Source: Thermus sp. JCM 17653
GTDB taxonomy: Bacteria > Deinococcota > Deinococci > Deinococcales > Thermaceae
Assembly: GCA_001311585.1 (NCBI GenBank)
Contig: BBBN01000029.1
Coordinates: 1-11,495 of the forward strand
Reading direction: 5' to 3'
Length of the DNA stretch: 11,495 nucleotides
Shown here one piece after another: positions 1 to 10,760 of the stretch; position 1 is the first letter of the stretch; each line of letters begins with the position of its first letter. The position numbers and the translations under genes were made by a program. A model generated the notes under the pieces. That model saw only the letters and a program-made list of their open reading frames with translations, did no database searches and was not told the origin of the DNA.

Positions 1-2648
<2,648 letters not shown>

Positions 2649-2652
<4 letters not shown>

Positions 2653-4032
2653 AGCTCCAGGGCGAGCTTCTCCCCCTCCTCGGGCACCCCCGCCGGGTAG
2701 CGCCCGTTGAAGCAGGCCAAGCAGACGGGCCGCCCGATGGCCCGCCTCACCCCCTCCTCGGAGAGGAAGGCCAGGGAGTCGGCCCCGATGTAGGCCCGGA
2801 TCTCCTCCACGCTCTTCTCCGCGGCGATGAGCTCCTTGCGGGCGGCGGTGTCTATGCCGTAGTAGCAGGGGAAGCGGATGGGGGGGCTAGAGACGCGGAA
2901 GTGGACCTCGAGGGCCCCGGCTTCCTTGAGCATCTGCACGATGCGGCGGCTCGTGGTGCCCCGGACGATGGAGTCGTCCACCAGGACCACCCGCCTGCCC
3001 TTCACCGCCCCCGTGGGGGAGAGCTTGAGCCTGGTCTTCAGGTCGCGCAGTTCCTGGGTGGGCTGGATGAAGGTGCGCCCGGCGTAGGGGTTCTTGTAGA
3101 GGCCGAATTCCAGGGGGAGCCCGCTGGCCTTGGCGTAGCCACGGCGGCCCCTATCCCTGAGTCGGGCACGGGGACCACGAGGTCGGCCTCCGCGGGGGCC
3201 TCCCGGAAGAGCTCCATCCCCATCCGCACCCGGGCCTCGTAGGCCTCGGTGCCGTCCAGGAGCTGTCGGGCCGGGCGAAGTAGATCCACTCAAAGGCGCA
3301 GGGGGCGGGCTCGGGAGGAAGGGCCTGGAGGCTTCGCAGCTCGCCCTCCTCCACCCAGACCACCTCCCCGGGCCGCACGTCCCGCACGTACTCCGCCCCC
3401 ATGAGGAGGAGGGCCGGGGGTTCGGAGGCGAAGGCGTAGCCCCAGGGGGCTTGCCCAGGACGAGGGGCCTCACCCCGTGGGGGTCCCGGAGGGCGAGGAG
3501 GGTCTTGCGGTTCATGAGGAGGATGGAATACCCCCCTCGAGGAGCCGCATGGCCTGGGCGGCGGCCTCGGGGAGGGGAAGGTGGCCCAGGCGGGCCAGGA
3601 GGAGGAGCATCACCTCGGTGTCCGAGGTGCTCTGGAAGGTGGCCCCTTCCCAGAGAAGGCGGTCGCGGAGGGGCTTGGCGTTGGTGAAGTTGCCGTTATG
3701 GCGATGGCCAAGACCCCGTGGGCGGTGCGGGCGGTGAGGGGCTGGGCGTTGATGCGCAGGTTGGAGCCCGTGGTGGAGTAGCGGGTGTGGGCGATTCCCA
3801 GGCGGGCCTCCGGAAGGCGGAGCTTCCCCAGGCGCTCCTCGGTGAAGACCTGGTGCACAAGGCCCAGGTCCTTTTCCACCAGAAACTCCTTGCCGTCCGT
3901 GACCGCCATCCCCGCCGCCTCCTGGCCCCGGTGCTGCAGGGCGAGGAGGCCGAGGTGGAGAAGCCCCGCCACGTCCACGGGGCCTTCGCTCCAAAGCCCG
4001 AGGATGCCGCACTCCTCCTGGGGCTTATCCAT
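2649..4032 (-). CDS. purF: Amidophosphoribosyltransferase, first step of purine synthesis (frame broken at five sites)
   Basis: PurF transfers ammonia from glutamine to PRPP, the committed step. The N-terminus [12 protein letters not shown] shows a 7-residue propeptide before the catalytic Cys8 of the class II glutaminase. [17 protein letters not shown] and, after repair, HNGNFTNA follow. The C-terminal half carries the PRPP-binding motif [13 protein letters not shown]. Cysteines in [15 protein letters not shown] and CLAC near the C-terminus correspond in pattern to the four [4Fe-4S] ligands of the Bacillus subtilis type. Frame breaks lie near 3700, 3533, 3447, 3262 and 3139; each is one missing G or C. 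Restoring five bases gives 463 codons. The start overlaps the purL stop by 8 bases (ATGGATAA), implying coupling. It is the last gene of the operon, and its TAG shares CTAG with the convergent small gene. Confidence 0.93.
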
Positions 4033-6198
4033 CCAGCACCTCCCTGAGGGGCGCTTTCCAGGCGGAAAGCAGTTCCTCCAGGCTCCACTCTAGGACACCC
4101 CCCGGGATGAGGACCGTGAGGCTCTTCCCCCCCGTCTCCCCCAGGACCCGGTAGGGAAGGCCCCTTTCCTCCAGAAGGAGGGTGGCCTCCTGGAGGCGGG
4201 CCTTCTCCACGGTGAAGAGGATGCGGCTTGGGGCCTCGCCGAAGAGGGCCTCGAGGCCCCCCTCCCGCACCTCCACCGTGGCCCCCACCCCGTAGGGGAA
4301 GGCCATCTCGGCGAGGGCCAGAAGAAGCCCCCCTTCCGCCACGTCGTGGGCCGTTCGGGTGAGGCCCCTTTGGATGAGGTCCCGGATCGCCTCCTGCACC
4401 GCCTTTTCCCGCCCGAGGTCAAGCCTTGGGGGGTGGCCGAACTCCTCTCCTGTGAGGAGGTAGAGGACCTCGCTCGCCCCGAGTTCCCCCCGTTCCTCCC
4501 CGAGGAGGAGGAGGACCTCCCCGGGGCGCCTAAAGCCCATCTCCGCCCGCTTATCTACCTCCAGGACCCCCACCACCCCCACCATGGCCGTGGGGGGATG
4601 CGCCTCCCCCCGCTCTCGTTGTAGAGGGAGACGTTTCCCGAGACCACGGGGACGCCCAGGGCCTCGCTGGCCTCCCTGAGCCCGGCGATGGTCTCGGCGA
4701 GCTCGTGGTAGCTCCGGGGTCTCAGGGCTTCCCAGGTTGAGGCCGTCGGTGTAGGCGAGGGGCTTCGCCCCCACCACGGAGACGTTCCGGCAGGCCTCCG
4801 CCAGGGCGTGCATGGCCCCAAGCCGGGGGGAAAGGCGGCTATACCGGGGGTTCTGGTCCACCTTGGCGGCGATGCCGAGGCGGGTGCCTTGATCCAGAGG
4901 ACGGCGGCGTCCCCCTTGCCGGGGAGGAGGGCGGTGCGGGTCCACCTGGTGGTCGTACCGCTCGTAGACGGCCTCGCGGCTTGCCAGGTTGGGGGAGGCG
5001 AGGAGCTTCTTTAGGACCTCCTGGGGGTCGGCCTTTAGGGGGGGAATAGGGGTTTCCCGGAGCCTCCGGACCTCGGGGTCCTCCCGCCCCACCCTCACGT
5101 AGGTGGGGGCCTCGGCCAGGGCCTCCGTGGGCACCTCCGCCACCACCTCGCCCCTAAAGAGGACCCGGAAGACCCTTTCCGGGATGGTCCTGGCCACGGG
5201 GACGCAGTCCAGGCCCCACCTGCGGAAGACCTCCTCCAGGGCCTTTTCCTTCCCCTCCTTGGGCACGAGGACCATCCGCTCCTGGCTTTCCGAGAGGAGG
5301 AGCTCCTCCGGGCCCATCCCCTCCTCCCGGGTGGGGACGAGGTCCAGGTGGAGCTCCACCCCGAGGCCCGACTTGTGGGCGAGCTCGGCGAGGCTACTGG
5401 TGAGCCCCGCCGCCCCCATGTCCTGGACGCCTTCCACGAGGTCTTTTTCTATGGCCTCGAGGGTGGCCTCCATGAGGAGCTTGCCCAGGAAAGGGTCCCC
5501 CACCTGCACCGCGGGCCGGTCCTCCGCCTTCTCCTCCTTGAGCTCGCGGCTTGCGAAGGCCGCCCCGCCAATCCCGTCCCGGCCCGTCTTGGCCCCGGCG
5601 TAGTAGATGGGACGGCCCAGGGAGGCCCGGCTTTTCTTCAGGTGCTCCTCCCTTAAAAGGCCCAGGCACATGGCGTTCACCAGGGGGTTTTCCCGGTAGC
5701 CTCGTGGAAGTAGAGGTCCCCCCCCACCGTGGGCACCCCGATGGCGTTGCCGTAGAAGGCGATGCCCGAGACCACCCCCTTGAGGAGGTAGCGGCTTCTC
5801 GCCTCCTCGGGCGGCCCGAAGCGGAGGGAGTCCAGGAGGGCGATGGGCCTCGCCCCCATGCTCAGGATGTCCCGGAGGATCCCCCCGACCCCCGTGGCCG
5901 CCCCCTGGAAGGGCTCCACCGCCGAGGGGTGGTTGTGGCTCTCTATCTTGAAGGCCACGGCCCAGCCCTCGCCCACCCGCACCACGCCGGCGTTTTCCCC
6001 AGGGCCTTGCAGGACCGCTTCCCCCTCCTTGGGGAGTTCCTTGAGGAGAGGGCGGGAGTTCTTGTAGGCGCAGTGCTCGCTCCACATCACCTTGAAGAGG
6101 AGGAGCTCCACCCGGTTTGGCTCCCGCCCGAGCCTGCGGGCGATCTCCCGGTACTCCTCCAGGGGGACCCCGATCTCCTTGGCGAGGGCTTCCATCAC
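4025..6198 (-). CDS. purL: FGAM synthase large subunit PurL, small-type (frame broken at five sites)
   Basis: PurL converts FGAR to FGAM with ATP and ammonia delivered by PurQ; PurS bridges the complex. This is the roughly 725-residue form without fused PurQ or PurS domains, which fits the separate purS and purQ upstream. Motifs include [65 protein letters not shown] and [18 protein letters not shown]. Frame breaks lie near 5700 (one base), 4938 and 4893 (two then one), and 4732 and 4595 (two then one). Each later pair sums to three and restores the frame, leaving garbled stretches between them. Adding seven bases gives 727 codons. The start is either GTG (6198), overlapping the HAD stop by 4, or the adjacent ATG (6195), overlapping by 1; neither has a clear ribosome site. 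Confidence 0.93.
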
Positions 6199-6907
6199 GT
6201 GAGGAGGGAGAGGAGCTCCCGGTGGTCCTGCACCTTGGCCGTGGGCTTCACCTCCCCGTTCACCTCCCTCAGGCCCACGTACTGGACCGCCCAGGGGTAG
6301 CCCGTCCCGAAGGCCCCCTTGATGTCCGTCTGGGGCAGGTCCCCCACGTGGAGGGCCTCCTCCGGGGCCACGCCCAGGGCCTCGAGGGCCACCCGGAAGG
6401 CCTCGGGCTTGGGCTTCACGAAGCCCGTCTCGTCGGAGAAGCTAAAGGCCTGGAAGACGTCCAGGCCCTGCCGCTTCAGGTGCTCCCTGAGGAGGCGGCC
6501 CGGGGTCATCCCGGTGTCGGAGACGAGGGCCAGGGGGTACTTCTTGGCGAGGTCCTTCAGGGCCTCCACCCCGGGGAGGGGCTTCAGGGGGGCGAGGAGG
6601 GAGCTTTCCTCCAGCTTTCTTGCGGTGAGGGCGATGAGGCCGGGGTCGTGGGGGCGCCGAGGAGGGCGAAGATGCGGGCCACCCGCTCGTACACGGGCAT
6701 GTGCTCCCCCGCCTTCCAGGCCTCCTCAAAGGCCAAGGAGGCCTGGCGGTAGGCCTCCCGCACCTCGGCTTCCTCCGCCGGGTGCCCCGCCTCGGAGAGG
6801 GCGTCCAGGAGGATCTCGTACCGGGCGGGCATGACCTTTTCCAAAAACGCCTCCCCCTCAGTGAAGAGGGTGCCCCAGAAGTCAAAGGTGATGGCTTTGG
6901 GCTTCAT
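6195..6907 (-). CDS. HAD-superfamily phosphatase-like protein inside the pur operon (one-base frameshift)
   Basis: This is a haloacid dehalogenase-fold protein, probably a phosphatase, substrate unknown. Motif I is [10 protein letters not shown], with the nucleophile Asp9; the residue two positions on, normally the acid/base Asp, is Trp11. After repair, motif II is Ser130 in LVSDTG, motif III is Lys165 in FVKPKPEAF, and motif IV is HVGDLPQTD with Asp190 and Asp195. A helical cap fills roughly residues 17-95. One C is missing in the run at 6650-6654: restoring it reads [19 protein letters not shown] and joins the two halves into 237 residues. The ATG overlaps the purQ stop (ATGA) and its stop overlaps purL, so it is translated with them. 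It might remove a purine-pathway phosphate or repair a metabolite, but this is only inferred from position. Confidence 0.82.
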
Positions 6908-7587
6908 CGTGCCACCTCCTTGACGAGCCCCAAGAAAAAGGGGAGCCCGTCGGTGTTCCCTAGAACCTCGTCCACGGCCCTTTCGGGATGGGGCATCATG
7001 CCGAGGACGTTCCCCCTCTCGCTCACGATGCCCGCGATGTCGTGGAGGCTCCCGTTGGGGTTGTAGTCCGCCTCGTCCTTTAGGGGCGCATAGCGGAAGA
7101 CCACCAGGCCCTCCCCCTCGAGGCGGGCCAAAGTTTCTGGGTCGGCGTAGTAGCGGCCCTCGCCGTGGGCGATGGGAAGCCTCAGGACCTGGCCCCTTGG
7201 GTAGAGCCGGGTAAAGGGGAGGTCGTTCCGCTCCACCCGCACCCCCACCTCCTTGCAGGTGAAGTGGAGGTTGAGGTTGGCGAGCAGCGCCCCCGGCAAA
7301 AGCCCCGCCTCGGTGAGGATCTGGAAGCCGTTGCAGACCCCCACCACGTACCGCCCCTCCCGGGCGAAGCGCCGCACCGCCTCCATCACCGGGCTCTTGG
7401 CGGCAAGGGCCCCCGCCCTCAGGTAGTCCCCGTAGCTGAACCCCCCGGGAAGGAAGACCCCGTCAAAGCCCCGGAGGTCCCTTTCCGTGTGCCAGACGAA
7501 CTCCGCCCGGACCCCCGCCTTCTCCAGGGCGAAGCGGGCGTCCTCGTCGCAGTTGGCGCCGGGGAAGCGGACGACGGCCCACCTCAT
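6904..7587 (-). CDS. purQ: FGAM synthase glutaminase subunit PurQ
   Basis: PurQ hydrolyses glutamine and passes ammonia to PurL. The 227-residue product is a complete class I glutamine amidotransferase: [10 protein letters not shown] at the N-terminus, the oxyanion strand [13 protein letters not shown], nucleophile Cys85 in [11 protein letters not shown], and the His200/Glu202 pair in MMPHPERA. The frame stays open far upstream, but the start chosen is the ATG at 7587, which gives the family N-terminus [10 protein letters not shown] and overlaps the purS stop by 4 bases (ATGA). Its own TGA overlaps the next ATG in the same way. No frameshift is visible, unlike its downstream neighbours. Confidence 0.96.
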   Translation of the reverse strand: MRWAVVRFPGANCDEDARFALEKAGVRAEFVWHTERDLRGFDGVFLPGGFSYGDYLRAGALAAKSPVMEAVRRFAREGRYVVGVCNGFQILTEAGLLPGALLANLNLHFTCKEVGVRVERNDLPFTRLYPRGQVLRLPIAHGEGRYYADPETLARLEGEGLVVFRYAPLKDEADYNPNGSLHDIAGIVSERGNVLGMMPHPERAVDEVLGNTDGLPFFLGLVKEVAR

Positions 7588-7838
7588 GGGATCTCCTTTA
7601 GGGCCTCCAGGGCGTAGACCTCCATCACCGGGTTGGCGAGAAGGGCGCCCATGGCCTTGGCCTTCTCCTCGGCCTCCAAAAGATTTCCCGCCCGGAAGAC
7701 GATTTCCAGCACCTTTCCCACCCGCACGCTTTCCACCGGGTGGCCGAGGTCCTTTAAGACGCCTTCCACCGCCCGGCCCTGGGGGTCCAGGATCCCCTCT
7801 TTGAGCTCGATGAGCAGGGTGGCCTGGTAGCGCGGCAT
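7584..7838 (-). CDS. purS: FGAM synthase small subunit PurS
   Basis: PurS is a small, usually dimeric, protein that docks PurQ onto PurL. The 84-residue product has the family layout: strand [18 protein letters not shown], then [11 protein letters not shown], the strand [14 protein letters not shown], and a C-terminal helix and strand ending in [12 protein letters not shown]. The start ATG at 7838 is 11 bases after the purC stop. The frame extends upstream inside purC, but those residues are not PurS-like. The ribosome site is poor, suggesting coupling to purC. The position between purC and purQ is the common order in Gram-positive-type and Thermus pur operons. Confidence 0.93.
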   Translation of the reverse strand: MPRYQATLLIELKEGILDPQGRAVEGVLKDLGHPVESVRVGKVLEIVFRAGNLLEAEEKAKAMGALLANPVMEVYALEALKEIP

Positions 7839-7849
7839 ATGGCCCAAGT

Positions 7850-8538
7850 CTACCCCAGGACCCGCCGGAGCACCTCTTGGTAGGCTTCTTCCACGCCGCC
7901 CAGGTCCTTGCGGAAGCGGTCCTTGTCCAAAGGCTCCCCCTTCTCGTCCCAAAGGCGCATGGTGTCGGGGCTGATCTCGTCGGCGAGGAGGACTTCTCCC
8001 CCAAGCCGCCCGAACTCCAGCTTGAAGTCCACGAGCTCAAGCCCCCTTTCCGCGAAGAAGGCCTTGAGGAGTTCCCCCACCCTCAGGGCGGTGCGCTTCA
8101 CCGTCTCAAGCTCCTCTTCCCCCGCAAGCCCCAGGGCGAGGACGGCGTTTTCGCAGATCAGGGGGTCCCCCAGGGCGTCGTTTTTGAGGGAGAACTCCAA
8201 AAGGGGGGCCTTCAGGGGGGTCCCTTCCCCCAGGCCGTAGCGCCGGGCGAAGCTTCCCGCCGCCCTGAAGCGGAGGATCACCTCCAGGGGGAGGATCTCC
8301 ACCCGCCTCACCCGCATCTCCCGCTCGGAGACCTCTTCCAGGAAGTGGGTCCTGATCCCGTGGGCCTCGAGGTAGCGGAAGAGGGCCGCCGAGACCTTGT
8401 TGTTCACCACGCCCTTGCCGGGGATCACCCCCCGCTTTTGCGCGTTGAAAGCGGTGGCCTCGTCCTTGAAGTAGACCCTTAAGGTGTCCGGGCCTTCCCG
8501 GTAGAGCACCTTGGCCTTGCCTCGTAGAGCTTCTCCAT
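7850..8538 (-). CDS. purC: SAICAR synthetase (one-base frameshift at codon 7)
   Basis: PurC joins CAIR and aspartate using ATP. Motifs are [58 protein letters not shown] and [14 protein letters not shown], all PurC hallmarks. The true start is the ATG at 8538, just after GAGGAGAGG, giving MEKLYEGKAKVLY. However, GAG GGC AAG reads GAGGCAAG at about 8523, so one G is missing and the open frame begins only at 8509. With it restored the protein is 229 residues, normal for bacterial PurC. The purS start lies 11 bases downstream. A G/C-rich inverted repeat sits just before the ribosome site. The identification is very firm; the frameshift is most likely an error. Confidence 0.94.
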
Positions 8539-8547
8539 GCCTCTCCT

Positions 8548-8569
8548 CAAAGGGGCGCGGGGCCCTTTG
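8548..8569 (-). repeat. Inverted repeat (7-bp stem, 8-base loop) between the toxin-like gene and purC
   Basis: CAAAGGG and CCCTTTG flank an 8-base G/C loop, so the RNA can fold with a perfect 7-bp stem. It begins a few bases after the toxin-like stop (8573) and ends just before the purC ribosome site. No T-run follows, so it is not an ordinary intrinsic terminator. It could tune purC expression, protect an upstream mRNA end, or mark an old insertion edge. Confidence 0.5.
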
Positions 8570-8572
8570 CCC

Positions 8573-8919
8573 TCATTGTAGCGGCAGGAGGCGAAGCCGC
8601 GTCTTTTCGGGGCCGATCACCGCTAGGGCTCCCCGCTGCGAAGCCTCGGAGAAGCGGCTCAAGACTTCCAGCACCTGCGGCAGGGCCTCAGGGGGTTCTG
8701 TGTAGGGGAGGCGGATCGCGCTAGGTCCGTCCTCTCCTGGGAGGGAGAGGAGGTGGCCGAAGTCCAGATCGGCGGTGAGGACCGTATAGCCCCGCTCCCT
8801 GGCCCAAGCGAAGAGAACCTCGTCGGGGGCGTTTTCCGGGCCCACGTGGCGCCGCCAAAGGGCTTCGTACCCCGAGGCCTGGAGGGTTTCCCGCCAGCGC
8901 GGCGAACCGGGATCTTCAC
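8573..8919 (-). pseudogene. DUF5615-type PIN-like toxin, N-terminal catalytic motif missing
   Basis: The part from 8896 reads WRETLQASGYEALWRRHVGPENAPDE, then ARERGYTVLTADLDFGHLL, the typical DUF5615 pattern with its central Asp pair. These are PIN-like/Mut7-C-like putative RNases paired with DUF433 antitoxins (for example the VapBC45 type). A GTG at 8919 overlaps the antitoxin stop (GTGA) and starts VKI, as expected, but the following K-I-L-V-D-x-N-L stretch is absent. Only 14 bases separate VKI from WRE, where about 27 are normal. The gap of about 13 bases changes the frame and removes the first acidic residue of the active site. The remaining open frame has no ATG or RBS; only an internal GTG at 8845. 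It is probably an inactivated toxin, although an assembly error is possible given the other frameshifts. Confidence 0.7.
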
Positions 8920-9143
8920 GGGCTCAAAGCGTGCTCTTCTTCCTCCAGCCTCCAAGCGGCGTAGGCCAAGGCTTCCCGGATGTCCTCGAGGCTAAGCTCC
9001 GGGTAGTCCCGGAGGAGGTCCTCGGGACGTTCTCCGTGGGCCAGCCGCCGGAGCAGGGCTGCCACCGTGAGGCGCATCCCCCGGATGGTGGCCTTACCGC
9101 CGAAGAGGCGGGGGTCGTGGGTGATCCGGCTAAACCGGGGCAT
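8916..9143 (-). CDS. DUF433-family antitoxin-like protein
   Basis: The 75-residue product matches the DUF433 pattern: SRITHDPRLFGGKATIRGMRLTVAALLRRLAHGERPEDLLRDYPELSLEDIREALAYAA. This is a small helical DNA-binding-like fold with the conserved DPxxxGGKxxIRGxR opening and a DYPxLxxEDIxxAL second half. Such proteins are usually antitoxins of DUF5615 PIN-like toxins and often regulate their own operon. The start ATG is preceded by GAGGAC, and it lies 9 bases after the purB stop. Its TGA overlaps the toxin GTG. The frame is intact. It is embedded in the purine operon with no visible promoter of its own, so it is presumably made with PurB. With the toxin damaged, it may persist as a solitary regulator. 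Confidence 0.85.
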   Translation of the reverse strand: MPRFSRITHDPRLFGGKATIRGMRLTVAALLRRLAHGERPEDLLRDYPELSLEDIREALAYAAWRLEEEEHALSP

Positions 9144-9152
9144 GTCCTCATT

Positions 9153-10463
9153 CTAGAGCCCGAAGCGGGCGTAGATGGCGTCCACGTGCCGGAGGAAGGG
9201 CTTCGGGTCAAAGAGGGCCCTTAGCTCCTCCCCCTTGAGGGGGTTTTCCGGGTCCTCTTCCAGAAGCTCCAGGAAGCTTCTCTCCTCCTCCCAGCTCCTC
9301 AGGGCGTTCCGCTGCACGAGGGCGTAGGCCTGGTCCCGGGAAAGGCCCCGGGCGATGAGGGCGTTCAGGACCTGCTGGGAGTAGACGAGGCCCCGGGTGA
9401 GGTCCAGATTCCGCTTTAGGTTTTTCTCGTAGACCACGAGGCCCTTCAGGATTCCCTTGAGGCGCCTTAAGGCGTAGTGGGCCAGGGTGGTGGCGTCGGG
9501 GAGGATGACCCGTTCCACGGAGGAGTGGGAGATGTCCCGCTCGTGCCAGAGGGCGATGTCCTCCAGGGCGGGCCCTAGGTAGCCCCTCAAAAGCCTCGCC
9601 ACCCCGGTGAGGTTCTCCAGGCCCACGGGGTTCTTCTTGTGGGGCATGCTGGAGCTCCCCGTCTGCCCTTCGTGGAAGGGCTCCTGGGCCTCGAGGACCT
9701 CCGTGCGCTGGAGGTGGCGTAGCTCCACCGCCACCCGCTCCAGGTTCCCCCCCAGGATGGCGAGGGCCGCCATGACCTCGGCGTGCCGGTCCCGGGGGAC
9801 CACCTGGGTGGAGACGGGCTCAGGGAGGAGGCCCAGGCGCCGGGCCACATGGGCCTCCACCTCGGGGGGAACGTGGGCGTAGTTGCCCACGGAGCCCGAG
9901 AGCATGGCCACCCCGATGGCCTCCCTCGCCCGCTTAAGCCTTTCCCCGTCCCTTTGGAAGGCGGCCAGGAAGGAGAGGAAGCGGAGGCCGAAGCTGGTGG
10001 GCTCGGCGTGGACCCCGTGGGTGCGGGCGATGGCGGGGGTGTGTTTGTGGCGGAGGGCGAGGGCCTTAAGGGCCTCCTCCACCCCCTTTAGCTCCTCCAG
10101 GACGAGGTCCAGGGCCTCCACCAGAAGGGCGTTTTGCGCCGTGTCCACGATGTCCGAGCTGGTGAGGCCGAGGTGGAGGTAGCGCCCCACCTCCTCGTCT
10201 CCCGTCCACTCGGTGAGGGCCCGGGTGAAGGCCACCAGGTCGTGGCGGGTGGTGGCCTCCAGCTCGGCCACCCTCCGGGCGAAGGCCTCGTCCAGGGGCT
10301 TTTCCTCAAGCCTGGCGAGAAGCCTCGCCGCAAGGCCCCTAGGCACCTTCCCCAGGGCCTCCCAGGCCTCGAGGGCGTAGGCCTCCACCCGGGCCCACAT
10401 CCGGTAGCGGCTTTCCTCCGACCAGAGGCGGGCCATCTCCGGCGTCTGGTAGCGGGCGATCAT
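9153..10463 (-). CDS. purB: Adenylosuccinate lyase
   Basis: PurB releases fumarate from SAICAR (giving AICAR) and from adenylosuccinate (giving AMP). The 436-residue product is full length and unbroken. It carries ATTRHD at 70-75, TSSDIVDTAQ at 101-110, catalytic-region His149 and His152 in ARTHGVHAEP, and the fumarase/lyase signature GSSSMPHKKNP at 269-279, whose flexible loop holds the catalytic serine, followed by LWHERDISHSSVERV. The frame is open to 10655 but the start is the ATG at 10463 (MIARYQTPEMARLWSEESRY), the usual family N-terminus; the extension lacks family character. AAAGGG lies immediately before the ATG, and a TACCCT that could serve as a leaderless -10 lies 7 bases before it. 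It is the first gene of the operon. Confidence 0.96.
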   Translation of the reverse strand: MIARYQTPEMARLWSEESRYRMWARVEAYALEAWEALGKVPRGLAARLLARLEEKPLDEAFARRVAELEATTRHDLVAFTRALTEWTGDEEVGRYLHLGLTSSDIVDTAQNALLVEALDLVLEELKGVEEALKALALRHKHTPAIARTHGVHAEPTSFGLRFLSFLAAFQRDGERLKRAREAIGVAMLSGSVGNYAHVPPEVEAHVARRLGLLPEPVSTQVVPRDRHAEVMAALAILGGNLERVAVELRHLQRTEVLEAQEPFHEGQTGSSSMPHKKNPVGLENLTGVARLLRGYLGPALEDIALWHERDISHSSVERVILPDATTLAHYALRRLKGILKGLVVYEKNLKRNLDLTRGLVYSQQVLNALIARGLSRDQAYALVQRNALRSWEEERSFLELLEEDPENPLKGEELRALFDPKPFLRHVDAIYARFGL

Positions 10464-10569
10464 GCCCTTTAGGGTACCAGGGAACGGGCAGAGGTTGGCC
10501 AAGAAAGCTGGAGGGGAGCGTATACTAACGGTTATGGGGTATTCTCGCCCCTCTAGGGGGTAGCAGACC
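10464..10569. promoter_or_regulatory. Divergent intergenic region with possible promoter and operator elements
   Basis: This is 106 bases between purB (leftward) and the nucleotidyltransferase remnant (rightward). TATACT at 10521-10526 on the plus strand is a good -10 for the remnant, but only a weak TTGGCC (10495-10500, spacing 20) stands as -35. For purB, TACCCT (10476-10471, minus) matches TAnnnT 7 bases before ATG, again with no clear -35. CCCCT-CT-AGGGG at 10548-10559 is a 5-bp inverted repeat that could be an operator. AGGGGG at 10555-10560, 9 bases before the ATG at 10570, is a ribosome site for the remnant. Confidence 0.4.
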
Positions 10570-10739
10570 ATGAAGACCCTGGGCGAGATCTGGCGCATCT
10601 TGGCCCAATACAAGCCGGAGCTTCGGGCGCGCTTCGGCGTGCGGGAGCTGGCCATTTTCGGTTCCTACGCCCGGGGGGAGTTGAAAGCCACTTCATTCCC
10701 CGGGAAAAGGCCTGGGAAGGGGGATGGGAGGTGAGGTAA
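10570..10739 (+). pseudogene. Truncated MntA-type nucleotidyltransferase (MNT-domain antitoxin) remnant
   Basis: From ATG 10570, preceded by a good AGGGGG site, the product is MKTLGEIWRILAQ..., then RFGVRELAIFGSYARGEL. This is the N-terminus of minimal nucleotidyltransferases of the MntA/HepT (type VII toxin-antitoxin) group, which AMPylate their HEPN toxin. The GSYARGE motif (residues 31-37) is present, but the expected following Asp-x-Asp metal site is absent. The frame ends at TGA 10732 after 54 residues, where homologues have about 100. The tail is not MNT-like. In another frame, 10683-10739 reads ESHFIPREKAWEGGWEVR then TAA, with codon use like a real C-terminus, so the junction may join two gene ends. 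No HepT partner is in the window. It is inactive as an enzyme as read. Confidence 0.72.
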
Positions 10740-10760
10740 AAACTCTTGTCTTAATTTACC
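10735..10760. terminator. Weak bidirectional hairpin between converging gene ends
   Basis: GGTAAA (10735-10740) and TTTACC (10755-10760) can pair around a 14-base loop. The element sits exactly between the rightward remnant and the leftward ATPase gene, whose stop (10753-10751) lies inside it. The stem is short and there is no clear T-run, so a terminator role is only a suggestion. Confidence 0.25.

Noticed and set aside
3139..3701. Programmed frameshifting to explain the split purF
   Set aside because: Five sites in one gene, all simple base losses in G/C runs, with the same pattern in six other genes, fit sequence error far better; no slippery-site-plus-stimulator arrangement is needed.
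5551..6300. 249-residue plus-strand reading frame antisense to purL and the HAD gene
   Set aside because: It is complementary to conserved PurL motifs, with low-complexity composition, no ribosome site and no family resemblance.
7588..8040. Upstream extensions of the PurQ and PurS frames
   Set aside because: They run through purS and purC codons in the wrong frame; the ATG starts at 7587 and 7838 give family N-termini and normal lengths.
10464..10655. N-terminal extension of PurB to an upstream start
   Set aside because: The extra 64 residues are not PurB-like and would overlap the divergent nucleotidyltransferase remnant; the family N-terminus begins at the ATG at 10463.
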